59,217 bases of DNA from Candidatus Gastranaerophilales bacterium (GCA_016280955.1 JAEEHV010000040.1:1-59217); one strand, 5' to 3'; counted from the stretch's first letter, positions 44,158 to 53,969 are shown. Numbers and translations are program-made. The notes: a model not told the origin generated them from the letters alone.

Positions 44158-44171
44158 AAATTCTAATAAGT
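44158..44171 (-). promoter_or_regulatory. Operator-like 14-mer AAATTCTAATAAGT, copy 2
   Basis: Exact copy of 33008-33021 in the short gap between the HAD gene and the zinc-ribbon gene. Downstream on the minus strand is TAGTATTAAATT, conserved in part at copy 1. I see no consensus -35/-10 pair here, so it could act as a transcription block rather than at a promoter. Confidence 0.5.
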
Positions 44172-44707
44172 TCTTCTACGCTGAAAAAATTATGCTATGA
44201 ATGGTATCATAACATTCTTCCCAACTATTTACCCTGTGAATACCATATGCCTTGTTATCGAAGCTCTCGTTGTGTGGTTGTGACATTAAAATCTTTTGAT
44301 ACTTTCCACCAATTAAATTATGTGGCGCGTCATCAATTAAAATATCAGCATTTATAATCTGTTTTCTGCTACAGACAACAACGTGATTCCAAGTGATATA
44401 CGGAAAATATCTTTGGATAAATTCAAACTTAATTTTGACGTTTTTATAATTTGTTGTAGTACAAAGATATATGTTATAACCGTCCTGCATTAGCTGATAA
44501 ACATATTTAATCGCGTCAACATTTGGGTTTACTGTATGCCAAAATTCTTCATCAAGTAATGGAGCGTATATTTCATCAGCGGTTAGCAGCGGAAAAGTAA
44601 CTCTCATATCCCATTCTTTAATATCAGTATATTTAACGCCAGTTTTATATTTCTTATCAAGCCAATTACACCACGCTTCGCAAAGATTATTGATTACGTC
44701 GTCAACA

Positions 44708-45491
<784 letters not shown>

Positions 45492-45533
45492 TTATTACCT
45501 CCGAAATAGGTTTGCTAATCCTACTTTTACCAC

Positions 45534-46349
45534 CTAAATACTGCATTTATATATTTCCTTTAACGAATTATAAAAATCTTTTGTTCTTAATTTGTTTCCG
45601 TTTTCTAACCATTTATCTTCAAACTCAAACCGTTTTTCTAAATCAAAAACGCTTTTGTTTTCGCCTTTCATTGGTTCAGCTATTTTACTTTGTATGTATT
45701 TTAACTTTCCCCAATATTCGGGCAGATATTTATATATGTTTCTTAATTCATCAAGATTTTTATTTCTACAACACCAACAACTAACCCTGTCTAAAATGTC
45801 ATACAAATCAATATCGCCGTTTGAGGTATGTTCAATCCAGTTATATCCTTTTGAACGACAATAAGCTAAACAATCAGCTTCGGTCATTTTCCAGTCAACC
45901 AAAGGTAATTGTTTACCCTCGGATTTTGCTTTATCAAATCTATGCGGTTCATCATAAGCAATGCCAACGTAATCAATATAATCATCATTAAGTGATTTCT
46001 TATAGTTTTGTATTGCTTGGATTTTCATTGACGTATGCCAACGGCAAACTCCACCACACCAACCGAATCCAAAATGAAATCCTGTTTTATTTCTATACTT
46101 TATTTTACGCTCTAACATAGAATATAAAAATGGTTCATTTGGTTTTAATTCGATATATTCTGCACCGTATGAATCAATGACGGATTGAAGTTTATCTCTT
46201 GAATCATATATTGATTGAAATTCCATTCCTGTGTCATAGAAAACAACCTTATCTATTGGTTTATTTTCTTCAATTAGTTTGAGTAACATAGCAAGGCTAT
46301 CCTTGCCGAAACTCACGCTTGCAATATATTTCACACCGACCACAATCAT
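45534..46349 (-). CDS. PAPS reductase/PP-loop family protein
   Basis: About 271 residues. PP-loop ATP-pyrophosphatase motif VSFGKDSLAMLL near the N-terminus, VFYDTGMEF, HFGFGWCGGVCRWHTSMK and the C-terminal SCWCCRNKNLDELR. Phage PAPS-reductase-like proteins are common; some relatives (DndC) act in DNA phosphorothioation, but no DndDE partners are here. The ATG at 46349 lies in a hairpin (46338-46366); a GTG codon (position 6) could be the real start. It sits between two methyltransferase genes, so a link to DNA modification is possible. Confidence 0.75.
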   Translation of the reverse strand: MIVVGVKYIASVSFGKDSLAMLLKLIEENKPIDKVVFYDTGMEFQSIYDSRDKLQSVIDSYGAEYIELKPNEPFLYSMLERKIKYRNKTGFHFGFGWCGGVCRWHTSMKIQAIQNYKKSLNDDYIDYVGIAYDEPHRFDKAKSEGKQLPLVDWKMTEADCLAYCRSKGYNWIEHTSNGDIDLYDILDRVSCWCCRNKNLDELRNIYKYLPEYWGKLKYIQSKIAEPMKGENKSVFDLEKRFEFEDKWLENGNKLRTKDFYNSLKEIYKCSI

Positions 46350-46483
46350 CAATTCTGATTGAGGTCAACGCCTTAATCCTCCCAAGCTAATGCCACTCGG
46401 CTTCACGCTGCAACAAGGAGTTTTACATAGCACTTAATCAATCTTGCTATAACCTGATTTCATCAGGATTGGTGTTACTCCTT
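46338..46483 (-). ncRNA. Structured intergenic RNA element, unidentified
   Basis: The 125-nt gap upstream of the PAPS-reductase-like gene can fold on the minus strand as a three-way junction. Outer stem 46477-46483 / 46415-46421 (7 bp, perfect) encloses two perfect 6-bp hairpins (46462-46467 / 46453-46458 with a 3-nt loop; 46445-46450 / 46427-46432). A further hairpin at 46338-46366 (GACC and CAATCA stems) covers the start region. The outer stem overlaps the stop of the upstream gene. It matches no riboswitch class I can name. Confidence 0.45.
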
Positions 46484-47014
46484 TCTTGTTTTTACCAGTT
46501 TGATTATTTCATCTGCTATGAAACGATAATTGGATTCATCACCGTTGACATAGCGATATTCAATGTTGTTATCATTAAGAATTTTAATAATTTCTTTGCC
46601 TATTTGGGTTGATTCATCTTCTGTTTGAAATCTGCCATTTTCGCTGTATTCTTTAACTCGTGTCAAATAGTAATTCTTATTTTCATACGAATTAAAAATA
46701 TCTAAAACATATTTATTGAAATTATCTCGTGAAATATCGTTTTGATTATATTGAATCGACAGCGGCAAAGGCGAATCCGTAACAATCACGTCAACCTTAT
46801 TCGCACATCTTGATAACCTAAATGATTGTTTGCCAAAGATATATGCTTGATTCTCAAAAACAGCGGTATTACCTTCCCAAACTTTATCTTTTGCAAATTC
46901 AGTAACAAGTTCGGCTTCAATACCAGCCATTTTAAGCAATGCAAAGATATATGCTGCACCTGTGCTTTTTCCAGCTCCTGGTGCTCCAAATAAATTTACA
47001 ACTATTGTTTTCAT
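46475..47014 (-). CDS. P-loop kinase/ATPase-like protein
   Basis: 179 residues. Walker A NLFGAPGAGKSTGAAY at the N-terminus, VIVTDSPLPLSIQY as a DSP-type Walker B, and RDNFNKYVLDIFNSYENKN. Resembles AAA_28/NadR-like small nucleotide kinases seen in T4-like and Firmicute phages. Substrate unknown. Confidence 0.65.
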   Translation of the reverse strand: MKTIVVNLFGAPGAGKSTGAAYIFALLKMAGIEAELVTEFAKDKVWEGNTAVFENQAYIFGKQSFRLSRCANKVDVIVTDSPLPLSIQYNQNDISRDNFNKYVLDIFNSYENKNYYLTRVKEYSENGRFQTEDESTQIGKEIIKILNDNNIEYRYVNGDESNYRFIADEIIKLVKTRKE

Positions 47015-47034
47015 TTTCTACTTTTCCTTGTCAA

Positions 47035-47232
47035 TCAAATATTTGTTTTATTCTTATCTTTATTATCGGTATCGAATAGTATATTAATCTCTTTATCATT
47101 CTCGGTATTAGACAGTATGTAACGCCCTCTTTCTTCCGAAAATACTAAACTGCCATTTTTTATCATTTCGTCAAAATCGCTACCTTCGGTATCAAAGTCA
47201 TAACCAACTAATACATTACTTCTAAATAACAT
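47035..47232 (-). CDS. Small acidic hypothetical protein
   Basis: 65 residues, acidic and Asn/Asp-rich (DFDTEGSDFDEMIKNG), no motif recognised. Closely spaced within the leftward gene series; coding is supported by frame and neighbours only. Confidence 0.4.
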   Translation of the reverse strand: MLFRSNVLVGYDFDTEGSDFDEMIKNGSLVFSEERGRYILSNTENDKEINILFDTDNKDKNKTNI

Positions 47233-47248
47233 ATCTATACTTCCTCAA

Positions 47249-47491
47249 TCAAACTTCCGTTTTATTTATTCTTTTGTTCGTATATCCACAAATATTGTTT
47301 TTATTAAACTCAATTCTTATAGTATCGACAGAAGAATCCAACCCAAAATACTCACACATTTCTGTCCAATCACTGTTTGTATAATCTTCTTTTGTTATAA
47401 ATATAAATGATGGTTCATTTGTATCTTCTTCACAAGGAATAAGAATAGCGTCTAAACTATATAATGTTGCAATACCTTTGTATTCTTTCAT
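47249..47491 (-). CDS. Small hypothetical protein
   Basis: 80 residues (MKEYKGIATLYSLDAILIPC ..), mixed alpha/beta with an acidic surface. Its start overlaps the end of methyltransferase 3 by 4 bp (ATGA), so translationally coupled. Unknown function. Confidence 0.5.
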   Translation of the reverse strand: MKEYKGIATLYSLDAILIPCEEDTNEPSFIFITKEDYTNSDWTEMCEYFGLDSSVDTIRIEFNKNNICGYTNKRINKTEV

Positions 47492-48224
47492 ACATTCATT
47501 TCCTCATTTTTAATTCTTTTCTTTGCCGTTTCAAAATATGTATCGTCAATTTCAATTCCAATGAATCTCCTACTTGTATTTATACAAGCTACTCCTGTTG
47601 AGCCACTGCCCATAAACGGGTCTAAGACAATATCATTAGGGTTTGTATGACGTTTTAATAGTTCTATAAGCAGATTCACATTCTTTTGGCAAGGGTGATA
47701 ACGCTTGAATCCACCACCACTTTCGGACGGATATTTCAAAACGCTACCGTCATATTTTTCGTTTTGCCTGTGGAATGTCCACTTTGCTTTCTTTTTCACA
47801 TACCAAAAGAAAACCTCAGTATTATTGATATATCTTCTATCACGATTTCTCGGCATTGGATTTGATTTTTCCCAAGTAAGCCTATCTTTTAATTCGAGAT
47901 ACGGCGATAGTAACTTGTGGATATAATGATACTGGTCTATCGAACAGAAAATTATCAAGCTACCGTTTGGCTTTAACAGTTTCGGTAGTTCAGAAAGAAT
48001 ATTTACATCAAAATCTTTATCCCATTCACCAAAATCAATACCATTCCTGCCTGTTCTGTCTTTCATTGTTTTGAAATTGTTTGATTTTGAGATATTGTAC
48101 GGTATATCTGTTAAAATCAAATCTACAGATTCATCATCAATTCTTTTTAAGACATCAGAACAGTTGCCTTTAGTCAGGGAATACCCCCCCGCACAAATTC
48201 GGGTGATTCTAAAATATTATTCAT
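47488..48224 (-). CDS. DNA methyltransferase 3 (N4/N6, beta type), frame interrupted at a G7 tract
   Basis: The catalytic part is open from 48120: LILTDIPYNIS (DIPY, motif IV), KLLKPNGSLIIFCS, CQKN and LDPFMGSGSTGVACI (motif I). The natural start is ATG 48224, which overlaps the upstream stop as ATGA. From it the frame reads MNNILESPEFVRGG, then meets TGA just after G7 (48190-48184). With one more G it would continue as YSLTKGNCSDVLKRIDDES and on into the catalytic frame. Thus the gene is OFF at G7 and ON at G8 (or G5). No other start codon exists between the tract and the DIPY motif except TTG 48120, which would remove conserved residues. Confidence 0.8.
48184..48190 (-). repeat. Homopolymer (C7 plus strand, G7 coding) near the start of methyltransferase 3
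   Basis: Seven consecutive Cs on the plus strand, 34 nt into the coding strand from ATG 48224. Together with G8 at 43624 it is the only G/C run of seven or more I saw, and both mark 5' ends of methyltransferase genes. Confidence 0.85.
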
Positions 48225-48466
48225 ATATGTTTTCTTTCAATGACTCCTTTTAATGTGTCTATTAGTTCATCAACTGCGTCAACGCTGAATTGTAAATCAC
48301 CAACATTTTCTTGTGCGACCATAGACTTCTCACTACTACTAAATAAACCCTCTGGCATATTGCAAAGGTATTCATCTTCGTCGCATAAGATAGAATGTAA
48401 TTCTTCACGGATTCCTGAAAGCTGATTCTGAACTTCTTTTATCTGCTTTCTCCTTTTGTTATTCAC
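48221..48466 (-). CDS. Small hypothetical coiled-coil protein
   Basis: 81 residues. N-terminal basic coiled coil (KRRKQIKEVQNQLSGIREEL) and a C-terminal helix (DAVDELIDTLKGVIERKH). RBS GGAGGAAGG region. Stop overlaps the start of methyltransferase 3, so its translation probably feeds that gene. Common phage protein type of unknown role. Confidence 0.55.
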   Translation of the reverse strand: MNNKRRKQIKEVQNQLSGIREELHSILCDEDEYLCNMPEGLFSSSEKSMVAQENVGDLQFSVDAVDELIDTLKGVIERKHI

Positions 48467-48582
48467 GAAGTAACCTTCCTCCTTATGTCAGTAAAACCTA
48501 CGTTTTATCTTTTAATTCTGATGTAATTAAATTATTATATAGTTGGAATCCATCTGTTAAAATGCTACTATCAATAACCTTT

Positions 48583-48816
48583 TCACATATAAAGTCTTTT
48601 TTTATCTTCTGGGCGAACGTGTGGAACACCTTGTATATAAGCATAATCCTTATAACAAACCATTCTTAATTTGCTCCATTTAGTTTTTTTGTGTGTAACC
48701 TTTACAATATCACCCACAAACAATGCTGCGCCATTATCATCAGTTAAATTAGTAACTGCACCAACTATACCAAATGGATTAGTTTTATCACCTATCGAGT
48801 CAACAATATATAACAT
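48583..48816 (-). CDS. Small beta-rich hypothetical protein
   Basis: 77 residues (MLYIVDSIGDKTNPFGIVGA ..) with VGDIVKVTHKKTKWSKLRMV, an SH3-like beta pattern. RBS AGGTGGTG. No family recognised. Confidence 0.45.
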   Translation of the reverse strand: MLYIVDSIGDKTNPFGIVGAVTNLTDDNGAALFVGDIVKVTHKKTKWSKLRMVCYKDYAYIQGVPHVRPEDKKRLYM

Positions 48817-48853
48817 AATGTTAATTTTTCACCACCTGTCAATAAAACCACAC

Positions 48854-48905
48854 TTTTATCGTCAATTTTTGAATTTTTAAGCCCGATACTATCGGAGTTT
48901 GTGAA
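48854..48905 (+). repeat. Intergenic element copy 2 (TTTTATCGTCAA .. CGATACTATCG)
   Basis: Second copy of the element at 18265: TTTTATCGTCAA (48854-48865) and dyad CGATACTATCG (48884-48894), start-to-start distance 30 versus 31. It lies in the gap between two small leftward genes. Confidence 0.5.
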
Positions 48906-48909
48906 TACA

Positions 48910-49092
48910 TTAGGCTTCAGCGTGTGCGTAGTGTCCGCAGCAAGGGCATTTACAAGAATGGTAATACTCATTGTATTGATTTGTAGTCTTGTATTCACCT
49001 TTGTCAGCTTCAAATTCACAACCGCAATAACTACAACTGAATCTTTTGGTTTGTTTGAGCAATTCCAAATTACCTTCTTTAAGAATTTTCAT
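48910..49092 (-). CDS. Small zinc-ribbon protein
   Basis: 60 residues from ATG 49092 (AAGGAGAATCAAA upstream). CSYCGCEFEADKGEY then YHSCKCPCCGHYAH form a CxxC..CxC/CxxC zinc ribbon. Overlaps the end of the upstream gene by 14 bp. Probably nucleic-acid or protein binding. Confidence 0.55.
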   Translation of the reverse strand: MKILKEGNLELLKQTKRFSCSYCGCEFEADKGEYKTTNQYNEYYHSCKCPCCGHYAHAEA

Positions 49093-49414
49093 TTTGATTC
49101 TCCTTATCAATCGGATAAGTTATACATTTTGTAAACATCATAAGCCTTTTTCCGTCTTTCGTGGCATATACACTACCACATTCAACGGTATGTGCAAGAA
49201 CGTCAATCGTAGTTCCGCTTATTTCCAATGGTAAAATCTTATTTATGTTTGGGTCGTGATTGATGTATTCGTCAGTTGTCCAATTACGGATAAACGTCAT
49301 ATTATCGGAGGCTTGCCAGAATCTACCGCTTATTTCGTAATTGCTTTCTGAAACACTGTGTTTTTCAACGGTAACTTCACCATTAGCTTTAGTTTCAATT
49401 TTCGTTATTTCCAT
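49079..49414 (-). CDS. Hypothetical protein
   Basis: 111 residues from ATG 49414 (AAAAGGTGAAAACA upstream). Beta-rich with a GRFWQASDNMTFIRNWTTDE segment and C-terminal MMFTKCITYPIDKENQNENS. No family recognised; operon position only. Confidence 0.45.
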   Translation of the reverse strand: MEITKIETKANGEVTVEKHSVSESNYEISGRFWQASDNMTFIRNWTTDEYINHDPNINKILPLEISGTTIDVLAHTVECGSVYATKDGKRLMMFTKCITYPIDKENQNENS

Positions 49415-49742
49415 TGTTTTCACCTTTTCTAATTGCGCGATAGATTCTTCTGCCTATTATTTGATTTCTTATGAAACGATATTGCATACCCAATACCCAA
49501 CCTTGATGAATCACTTTATCACAAAGATAAATAAAGCCGTCGCGCTCTAAACATTCTTCGAGTTCATTCATACTTGTAATCAATTCACCTTTTGTGTACT
49601 TTCGACGTGATACTAAATAGGCTTTATAATCTTTATATCGTTGGCAGTTATCTCTCTTTACCGTAGAAAAGCAATTCCAATCAATTCTCTTTTTGAGTTC
49701 ATAAGGATTTGCATATTCACAGTTGCTACAAGGTTTTCTCAT
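49395..49742 (-). CDS. Hypothetical protein with N-terminal CxxC
   Basis: 115 residues from ATG 49742. CSNCEYANPYEL, then CFSTVKRDNCQRY, give four cysteines that could bind zinc; the C-terminus is helical and basic (YRFIRNQIIGRRIYRAIRKG). Overlaps both neighbours. Confidence 0.45.
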   Translation of the reverse strand: MRKPCSNCEYANPYELKKRIDWNCFSTVKRDNCQRYKDYKAYLVSRRKYTKGELITSMNELEECLERDGFIYLCDKVIHQGWVLGMQYRFIRNQIIGRRIYRAIRKGENNGNNEN

Positions 49743-49744
49743 AA

Positions 49745-50350
49745 TCAATCCCACAACGCATAAAAGTGTTTTGAAAATAATTCAAAAAAATCGTCTTTGC
49801 ATTTGCTCCGATATTCCTCAATTTCACGTTCAGCGGCATACCACTTTTCCATAGTATCGTGATATTCAGGAAGTTCGCTCGGAAAGTGCATAGTGATAAA
49901 TTTCTTGTCTTTTTCTTCTGGTGGATTTAGCTTCTCGCCAAACATACCGTATTTCTCGGAAAATTCATCATATATCCTGTGTGAATCGTCATCATACGGA
50001 TTTTTCTTTTGACAAGTATTTTCGTCCATTTCACCGAGAAGAAATATCATACGGTCAACGATTTCATTCCATTTCTTTTCGTTTCTTTCGTCTGATTCTT
50101 TATCGTTGGTTTTGTAATCTTCAATCACAATCGGAGTTCCGTGTCGATTATCACGGTACACCGTCATAATTTTTCTTGCGTTGTCAATAAACCACATATA
50201 CATATCCCACGTTGCGCTTTTATCGTAACCATTCTTAATCAGATAATGGATAGCTCGAAAGTACCAAGGAATATTAGCTATATTCTTATACCAATATCTC
50301 GGACGATAACAGAAACACCTTTGGAAAATCTCTTTATTGTACAGAATCAT
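49745..50350 (-). CDS. Hypothetical protein
   Basis: 201 residues from ATG 50350, with GGAGAGTGG upstream. Many aromatic residues (CFCYRPRYWYKNIANIPWYF; WDMYMWFIDNARKI), acidic middle and a helical C-terminus. No motif that I recognise. Confidence 0.45.
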   Translation of the reverse strand: MILYNKEIFQRCFCYRPRYWYKNIANIPWYFRAIHYLIKNGYDKSATWDMYMWFIDNARKIMTVYRDNRHGTPIVIEDYKTNDKESDERNEKKWNEIVDRMIFLLGEMDENTCQKKNPYDDDSHRIYDEFSEKYGMFGEKLNPPEEKDKKFITMHFPSELPEYHDTMEKWYAAEREIEEYRSKCKDDFFELFSKHFYALWD

Positions 50351-50639
50351 AATTACCACTCTCCACGTCTTGAATTATGCTGTCCCAACTTTCAAATTCA
50401 TATAACACTTGCGGTGGTGTGTTATCTGAAAATGTTTCATAGGTTATTGATTTCTCATTTAGTGATATAAGATTGCCGTTGTGTAACCAACAAATACCGT
50501 TTGTCTGGAAAGTATCATCTTCATTCTGTTGGATTCCGATAACAGGAGATTTCTTAACAAAGTCGTATTTAGGGTTACTCCGCAGCAGTTTCCTAACAGC
50601 GGATAAAAGTCTTTGTAATTCAGCGATTTCAAATTCCAT
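50334..50639 (-). CDS. Hypothetical protein
   Basis: 101 residues: helical start (EIAELQRLLSAVRKLLRSN), then beta (GICWLHNGNLISLN) and an acidic C-terminus. Overlaps the next gene by 17 bp and lies 11 bp after the helicase gene. Unknown function. Confidence 0.45.
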   Translation of the reverse strand: MEFEIAELQRLLSAVRKLLRSNPKYDFVKKSPVIGIQQNEDDTFQTNGICWLHNGNLISLNEKSITYETFSDNTPPQVLYEFESWDSIIQDVESGNYDSVQ

Positions 50640-50650
50640 ATCAATTCCCT

Positions 50651-52138
50651 CTATGCAGTACGTTTCAATCCCATTTCCAAATACAATTCATCAACTGCAT
50701 TGCCTTTTCGCTGAACACAGCTATAAATCTTTTCTTCAACAGAATTGTTAGCCTGTAAAATTATGTAAGTACATTTATTGCCTTGACCTATTCTGTGAAT
50801 CCTATCTTTACTTTGCTTAAATTGTTCATAACTAAAACTCATAGAATAGTAAATATTATAAGTGCAATTAGTAAAGGTTAAACCTTTGCCGATTAACTTC
50901 GGGTGAGTGAAAAGCAACTTGATTTTGTTATCTTTGAATTGACGGATAATATCGTCACGATTTTTCGTTTTAGATGTTAATGCTACGCCACCAAATTTCT
51001 CCGCAAGTGAATTAATTTCGTGCGTAAACTGACACCATACAATAATCGGTTGGTTGCCAAGTTCAGAAATAACCTCTTGAAGTAACTTTTCTTTGTTATT
51101 GTCAAAGGTAGTAATTGTTTTGTCTTTGTTGATTACGAAACCACTAACTACTTCACGGAGCTTCATCAACTTTGCGGTAAATTCAAACTTGCTCCATTGG
51201 TTAATATGTTCATAAATATCATTCTCAATATCGTCATAGTAGCGTCTTTGAATTTTTGACATATCAAACTTGCGAATTTCAAATACCTGTTCTGGGAGGT
51301 CTAAACAATCTTCTTTCTTTAGGAAAACTGATTGTTCATCTAAACGCTGATAGTATCGGTCTTTATCTTCGTCAGTTTGAAACCAATAATGAGGGTTTGA
51401 CATATCCTGATGAAAATATTTTGCAAGAAATCCGTAGTAATTATTACCGAAAACCTCTGGATTCACGAATTTCATCTGTGGGAATATCTCGCTGTTGTGA
51501 TTAGGCGTAGGGCAACCACTCAAAACAAATCTGTGCGGAATAATATTTGCAATATCTAAAAGCATAGACGTAATTTGACTTTTCATATTCTTCATTACGC
51601 TACTTTCATCAACTACAATGCAATCAAATTTCGCTTTACGGATTTCATTACGAAGTATCTTAAAGCTATCGTAATTCATCACATATACGTCTGCTTTTGT
51701 ATTAAGGTGTTTGAGCCTTTCAGCTTTTGAGTTTCCCCAAACATTGATAATTTTCCTTTTTGGGTAAAACTTTCGGCAATCGTCAATCCAAGCAGTTTCA
51801 ATTACAGACAAAGGACACAACACTATTGATTTATTATAAAATCGAGTGACTTCTAAACCCATCAGAGTTTTTCCCGTACCCGTATCGGCAAATATACCAT
51901 AGCTATCAGCATTTAACGCCTTATTGCAAATATCCTTTTGATAATCACGAAGAAACGAGGATAAATCGTATTGCGTCACAACCTTTTCTATGGGTTCAGT
52001 ATCTGATGATACCAAACCTAATTGAATCAGTTTATCAAGAGAGGAATCGGGGAATTGCCATTTGCCACCCTTGAATTTTCTGCCTTCGATTGTCCTAATG
52101 TATGGTATTTGCTCAACAGGGATTTCTAATTCTATCAA
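50651..52138 (-). CDS. SNF2-family helicase/ATPase
   Basis: 495 residues from TTG 52138. Helicase motifs: GIFADTGTGKTLMG (I), YVMNYDSF (Ia), CIVVDESSVM (II, DESx), VLSGCPTPN (III), PIIVWCQF (IV), THPKLIGKGLTF (V) and QSKDRIHRIGQGNKC (VI). N-terminal 60 residues resemble a HARP-like segment. It is a DNA translocase; phage versions may remodel replication forks or displace bound proteins. It overlaps the end of the HNH gene, which appears to have inserted upstream. Confidence 0.92.
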   Translation of the reverse strand: MIELEIPVEQIPYIRTIEGRKFKGGKWQFPDSSLDKLIQLGLVSSDTEPIEKVVTQYDLSSFLRDYQKDICNKALNADSYGIFADTGTGKTLMGLEVTRFYNKSIVLCPLSVIETAWIDDCRKFYPKRKIINVWGNSKAERLKHLNTKADVYVMNYDSFKILRNEIRKAKFDCIVVDESSVMKNMKSQITSMLLDIANIIPHRFVLSGCPTPNHNSEIFPQMKFVNPEVFGNNYYGFLAKYFHQDMSNPHYWFQTDEDKDRYYQRLDEQSVFLKKEDCLDLPEQVFEIRKFDMSKIQRRYYDDIENDIYEHINQWSKFEFTAKLMKLREVVSGFVINKDKTITTFDNNKEKLLQEVISELGNQPIIVWCQFTHEINSLAEKFGGVALTSKTKNRDDIIRQFKDNKIKLLFTHPKLIGKGLTFTNCTYNIYYSMSFSYEQFKQSKDRIHRIGQGNKCTYIILQANNSVEEKIYSCVQRKGNAVDELYLEMGLKRTA

Positions 52139-52932
52139 CTAATCACCTCATTATAGTATTTCCATACAAATCCGTGATGTTGCTTTATTTTACCTTTGCA
52201 ACACATTGAGATAGCGGAGTCTTGACAGTTATTTTCTCTTGCAGCATCCATAATGCTTTCATAAATGTTGATTATTTTATTATCCTTAAATTGAACAACT
52301 TTTCTTTTTTTCGTAGACGGATGGAATAATTTAGGCAAACCTATATAATCACCAATTTTATAAACACTATCCTCGTTCGTCCTCCATCTAAATCCTTTTG
52401 CAGTATCATTATCAAAATGGCAAGAACGCCAAATGTTGATTGGATTATCGCCTATATCTTTCGAGGCTTCTTGTATTGATTTATAACATTCCAATACTAA
52501 ATTCGTTGTAATATCTATTTTTACAACAGGAATAGCTTGATATTGAAAATCTATGTTTTCACGAGCGTGTTTCATATTTTGTACATTTGAACACCACTCT
52601 AAATTGCCATCTGTGAAGTTATTTTCAATAGTTCCAGCAAAGTTATTCTTCTTATTTAAATCTTTGTGATTAACTTGTGATAAATTGTATGGGTTATCAA
52701 TGAATGTTAAAGCAACAAGTCTATGAACTTGCTCATTTGTTTTCTTGCCATTTTTGCAAAGAGTAACACGAACATAGCCATATCTATCAATTTGCGTTTT
52801 CATAATCTTTCCTCTACGTTTAATGTATTTAAACCTATTCCATACTAACTTATCACAACTTTTGACATTACCATAATTGCTTATTAAATATAAGCCCTCA
52901 TATCCATAACAATCATGCCATATTTCATTCAT
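52135..52932 (-). CDS. Free-standing HNH homing endonuclease (NUMOD4-HNH-NUMOD1)
   Basis: 265 residues from ATG 52932. NUMOD4 at the start (IWHDCYGYEGLYLISNYGNV), HNH core (QVHRLVALTFIDNP .. VNHKDLNKKNN .. LEWCSN) and a C-terminal pair of NUMOD1-like DNA-binding units (VLECYKSIQEASKDIG; IINIYESIMDAARENN). Inserted between methyltransferase 4 and the SNF2 gene without an intron; typical mobile passenger. Confidence 0.92.
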   Translation of the reverse strand: MNEIWHDCYGYEGLYLISNYGNVKSCDKLVWNRFKYIKRRGKIMKTQIDRYGYVRVTLCKNGKKTNEQVHRLVALTFIDNPYNLSQVNHKDLNKKNNFAGTIENNFTDGNLEWCSNVQNMKHARENIDFQYQAIPVVKIDITTNLVLECYKSIQEASKDIGDNPINIWRSCHFDNDTAKGFRWRTNEDSVYKIGDYIGLPKLFHPSTKKRKVVQFKDNKIINIYESIMDAARENNCQDSAISMCCKGKIKQHHGFVWKYYNEVIS

Positions 52933-53944
52933 CAAACAACCTCAAAGCATTTTCTTTTGTTTCCTTGATTTCTTTTGCTTTAACACCAAGTGCTTTGAGT
53001 TGAGCTTCAAGTTCTTTTATTTCTGCACGAATATCTTTCTTCTTTTGCGTAAGAATCTTACGTTCCTCTTTGGCTTTTTCAGCGTTTTCTTTACTTTCCT
53101 TGCCAATGGCTAATTGCTCATTAAAACGCTCAATCATTTTCTGTGGTGAATCATCAGTTTCTAATGTTCCTTCTTCCCACAGCGAGAATCTTTCCAAACC
53201 TTTATTGTAAAATTCCTCGCTTAATTCAATACCGATTGCGTTTCTATGTGACTTAATCGCAGCTTCATTTGTTGTTCCTGTTCCACCGAAACAATCCAAA
53301 ACAGTATCGAGTGGATTTGAATACAGTTTTACAAGTCTGCGTGTCATTTCGTAACTCATCGGAGTTGTGTGCTTAAAACCATTTACGCTGCAATGCCAAA
53401 CAGAATTAGCATATTCTGCCCATTCAGATAAAGTCAAATCAGAAGCCTTAATTGATTCACAATCACCAGCTTTCTTATAAACGTAAACAAAGTTAAAGTT
53501 TGAAGCCGTAATTGTATCTCTTGCCTTCATACAACGGTAGAACAAAGCACCATTCGACATCATTGCTCTTTGTGCGTTGTATTTTTCATTGATAATTTCA
53601 GTAAACAACGTAAAGTTATTGTCGAGAAATAACTTGTTAATGTCACCCGTCAAACTCTCTTTGCCGTTTCTACCGTCACGTCCAAAAGTATAATTGTAGT
53701 CCTCATATACCATACAGAACTTTCCACCAGGAATAAGTACACGTTCACATTCCTTAATTACAAGTCCAAGCAGATAATAATATTCCTCATAGCTTTCACA
53801 GTTTGACAAATCACAAGGGTCATTACTATAAACTCTTAAATTGTGATAGGGTGGGGAAGTGATGATAAGGTGTACACTTTCATCAGGGATTTTCTTTAGT
53901 TCTTTAAGGCAATCGCCATTTATCCATTGGTTAGTCAGTTTCAA
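52925..53944 (-). CDS. DNA methyltransferase 4 (N4/N6, beta type)
   Basis: 339 residues starting at TTG 53944, eight bases after AAGGAG. Motif IV HLIITSPPYHNLRVY (TSPPY, often N4-cytosine type), CERVLIPGGKFCMVYED, and C-terminal motif I VLDCFGGTGTTNEAA. A C-terminal coiled coil (KENAEKAKEERKILTQKKKD) of about 80 residues is extra. No simple repeat at its start, unlike methyltransferases 1-3. Confidence 0.88.
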   Translation of the reverse strand: MKLTNQWINGDCLKELKKIPDESVHLIITSPPYHNLRVYSNDPCDLSNCESYEEYYYLLGLVIKECERVLIPGGKFCMVYEDYNYTFGRDGRNGKESLTGDINKLFLDNNFTLFTEIINEKYNAQRAMMSNGALFYRCMKARDTITASNFNFVYVYKKAGDCESIKASDLTLSEWAEYANSVWHCSVNGFKHTTPMSYEMTRRLVKLYSNPLDTVLDCFGGTGTTNEAAIKSHRNAIGIELSEEFYNKGLERFSLWEEGTLETDDSPQKMIERFNEQLAIGKESKENAEKAKEERKILTQKKKDIRAEIKELEAQLKALGVKAKEIKETKENALRLFDE

Positions 53945-53969
53945 AATAATTCTCCTTAAATTTCATACA

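Noticed and set aside
46338..46420. tRNA-like appearance (GCCGAGTGGC on the minus strand)
   Set aside because: No GGTTCRA-type T arm, no matching acceptor stem and no anticodon arm; considered only as generic structured RNA.
46445..46470. Hammerhead ribozyme-like CTGATGA
   Set aside because: The CTGATGA lies in a simple hairpin with a 3-nt loop; the required GAAA after stem II is absent.
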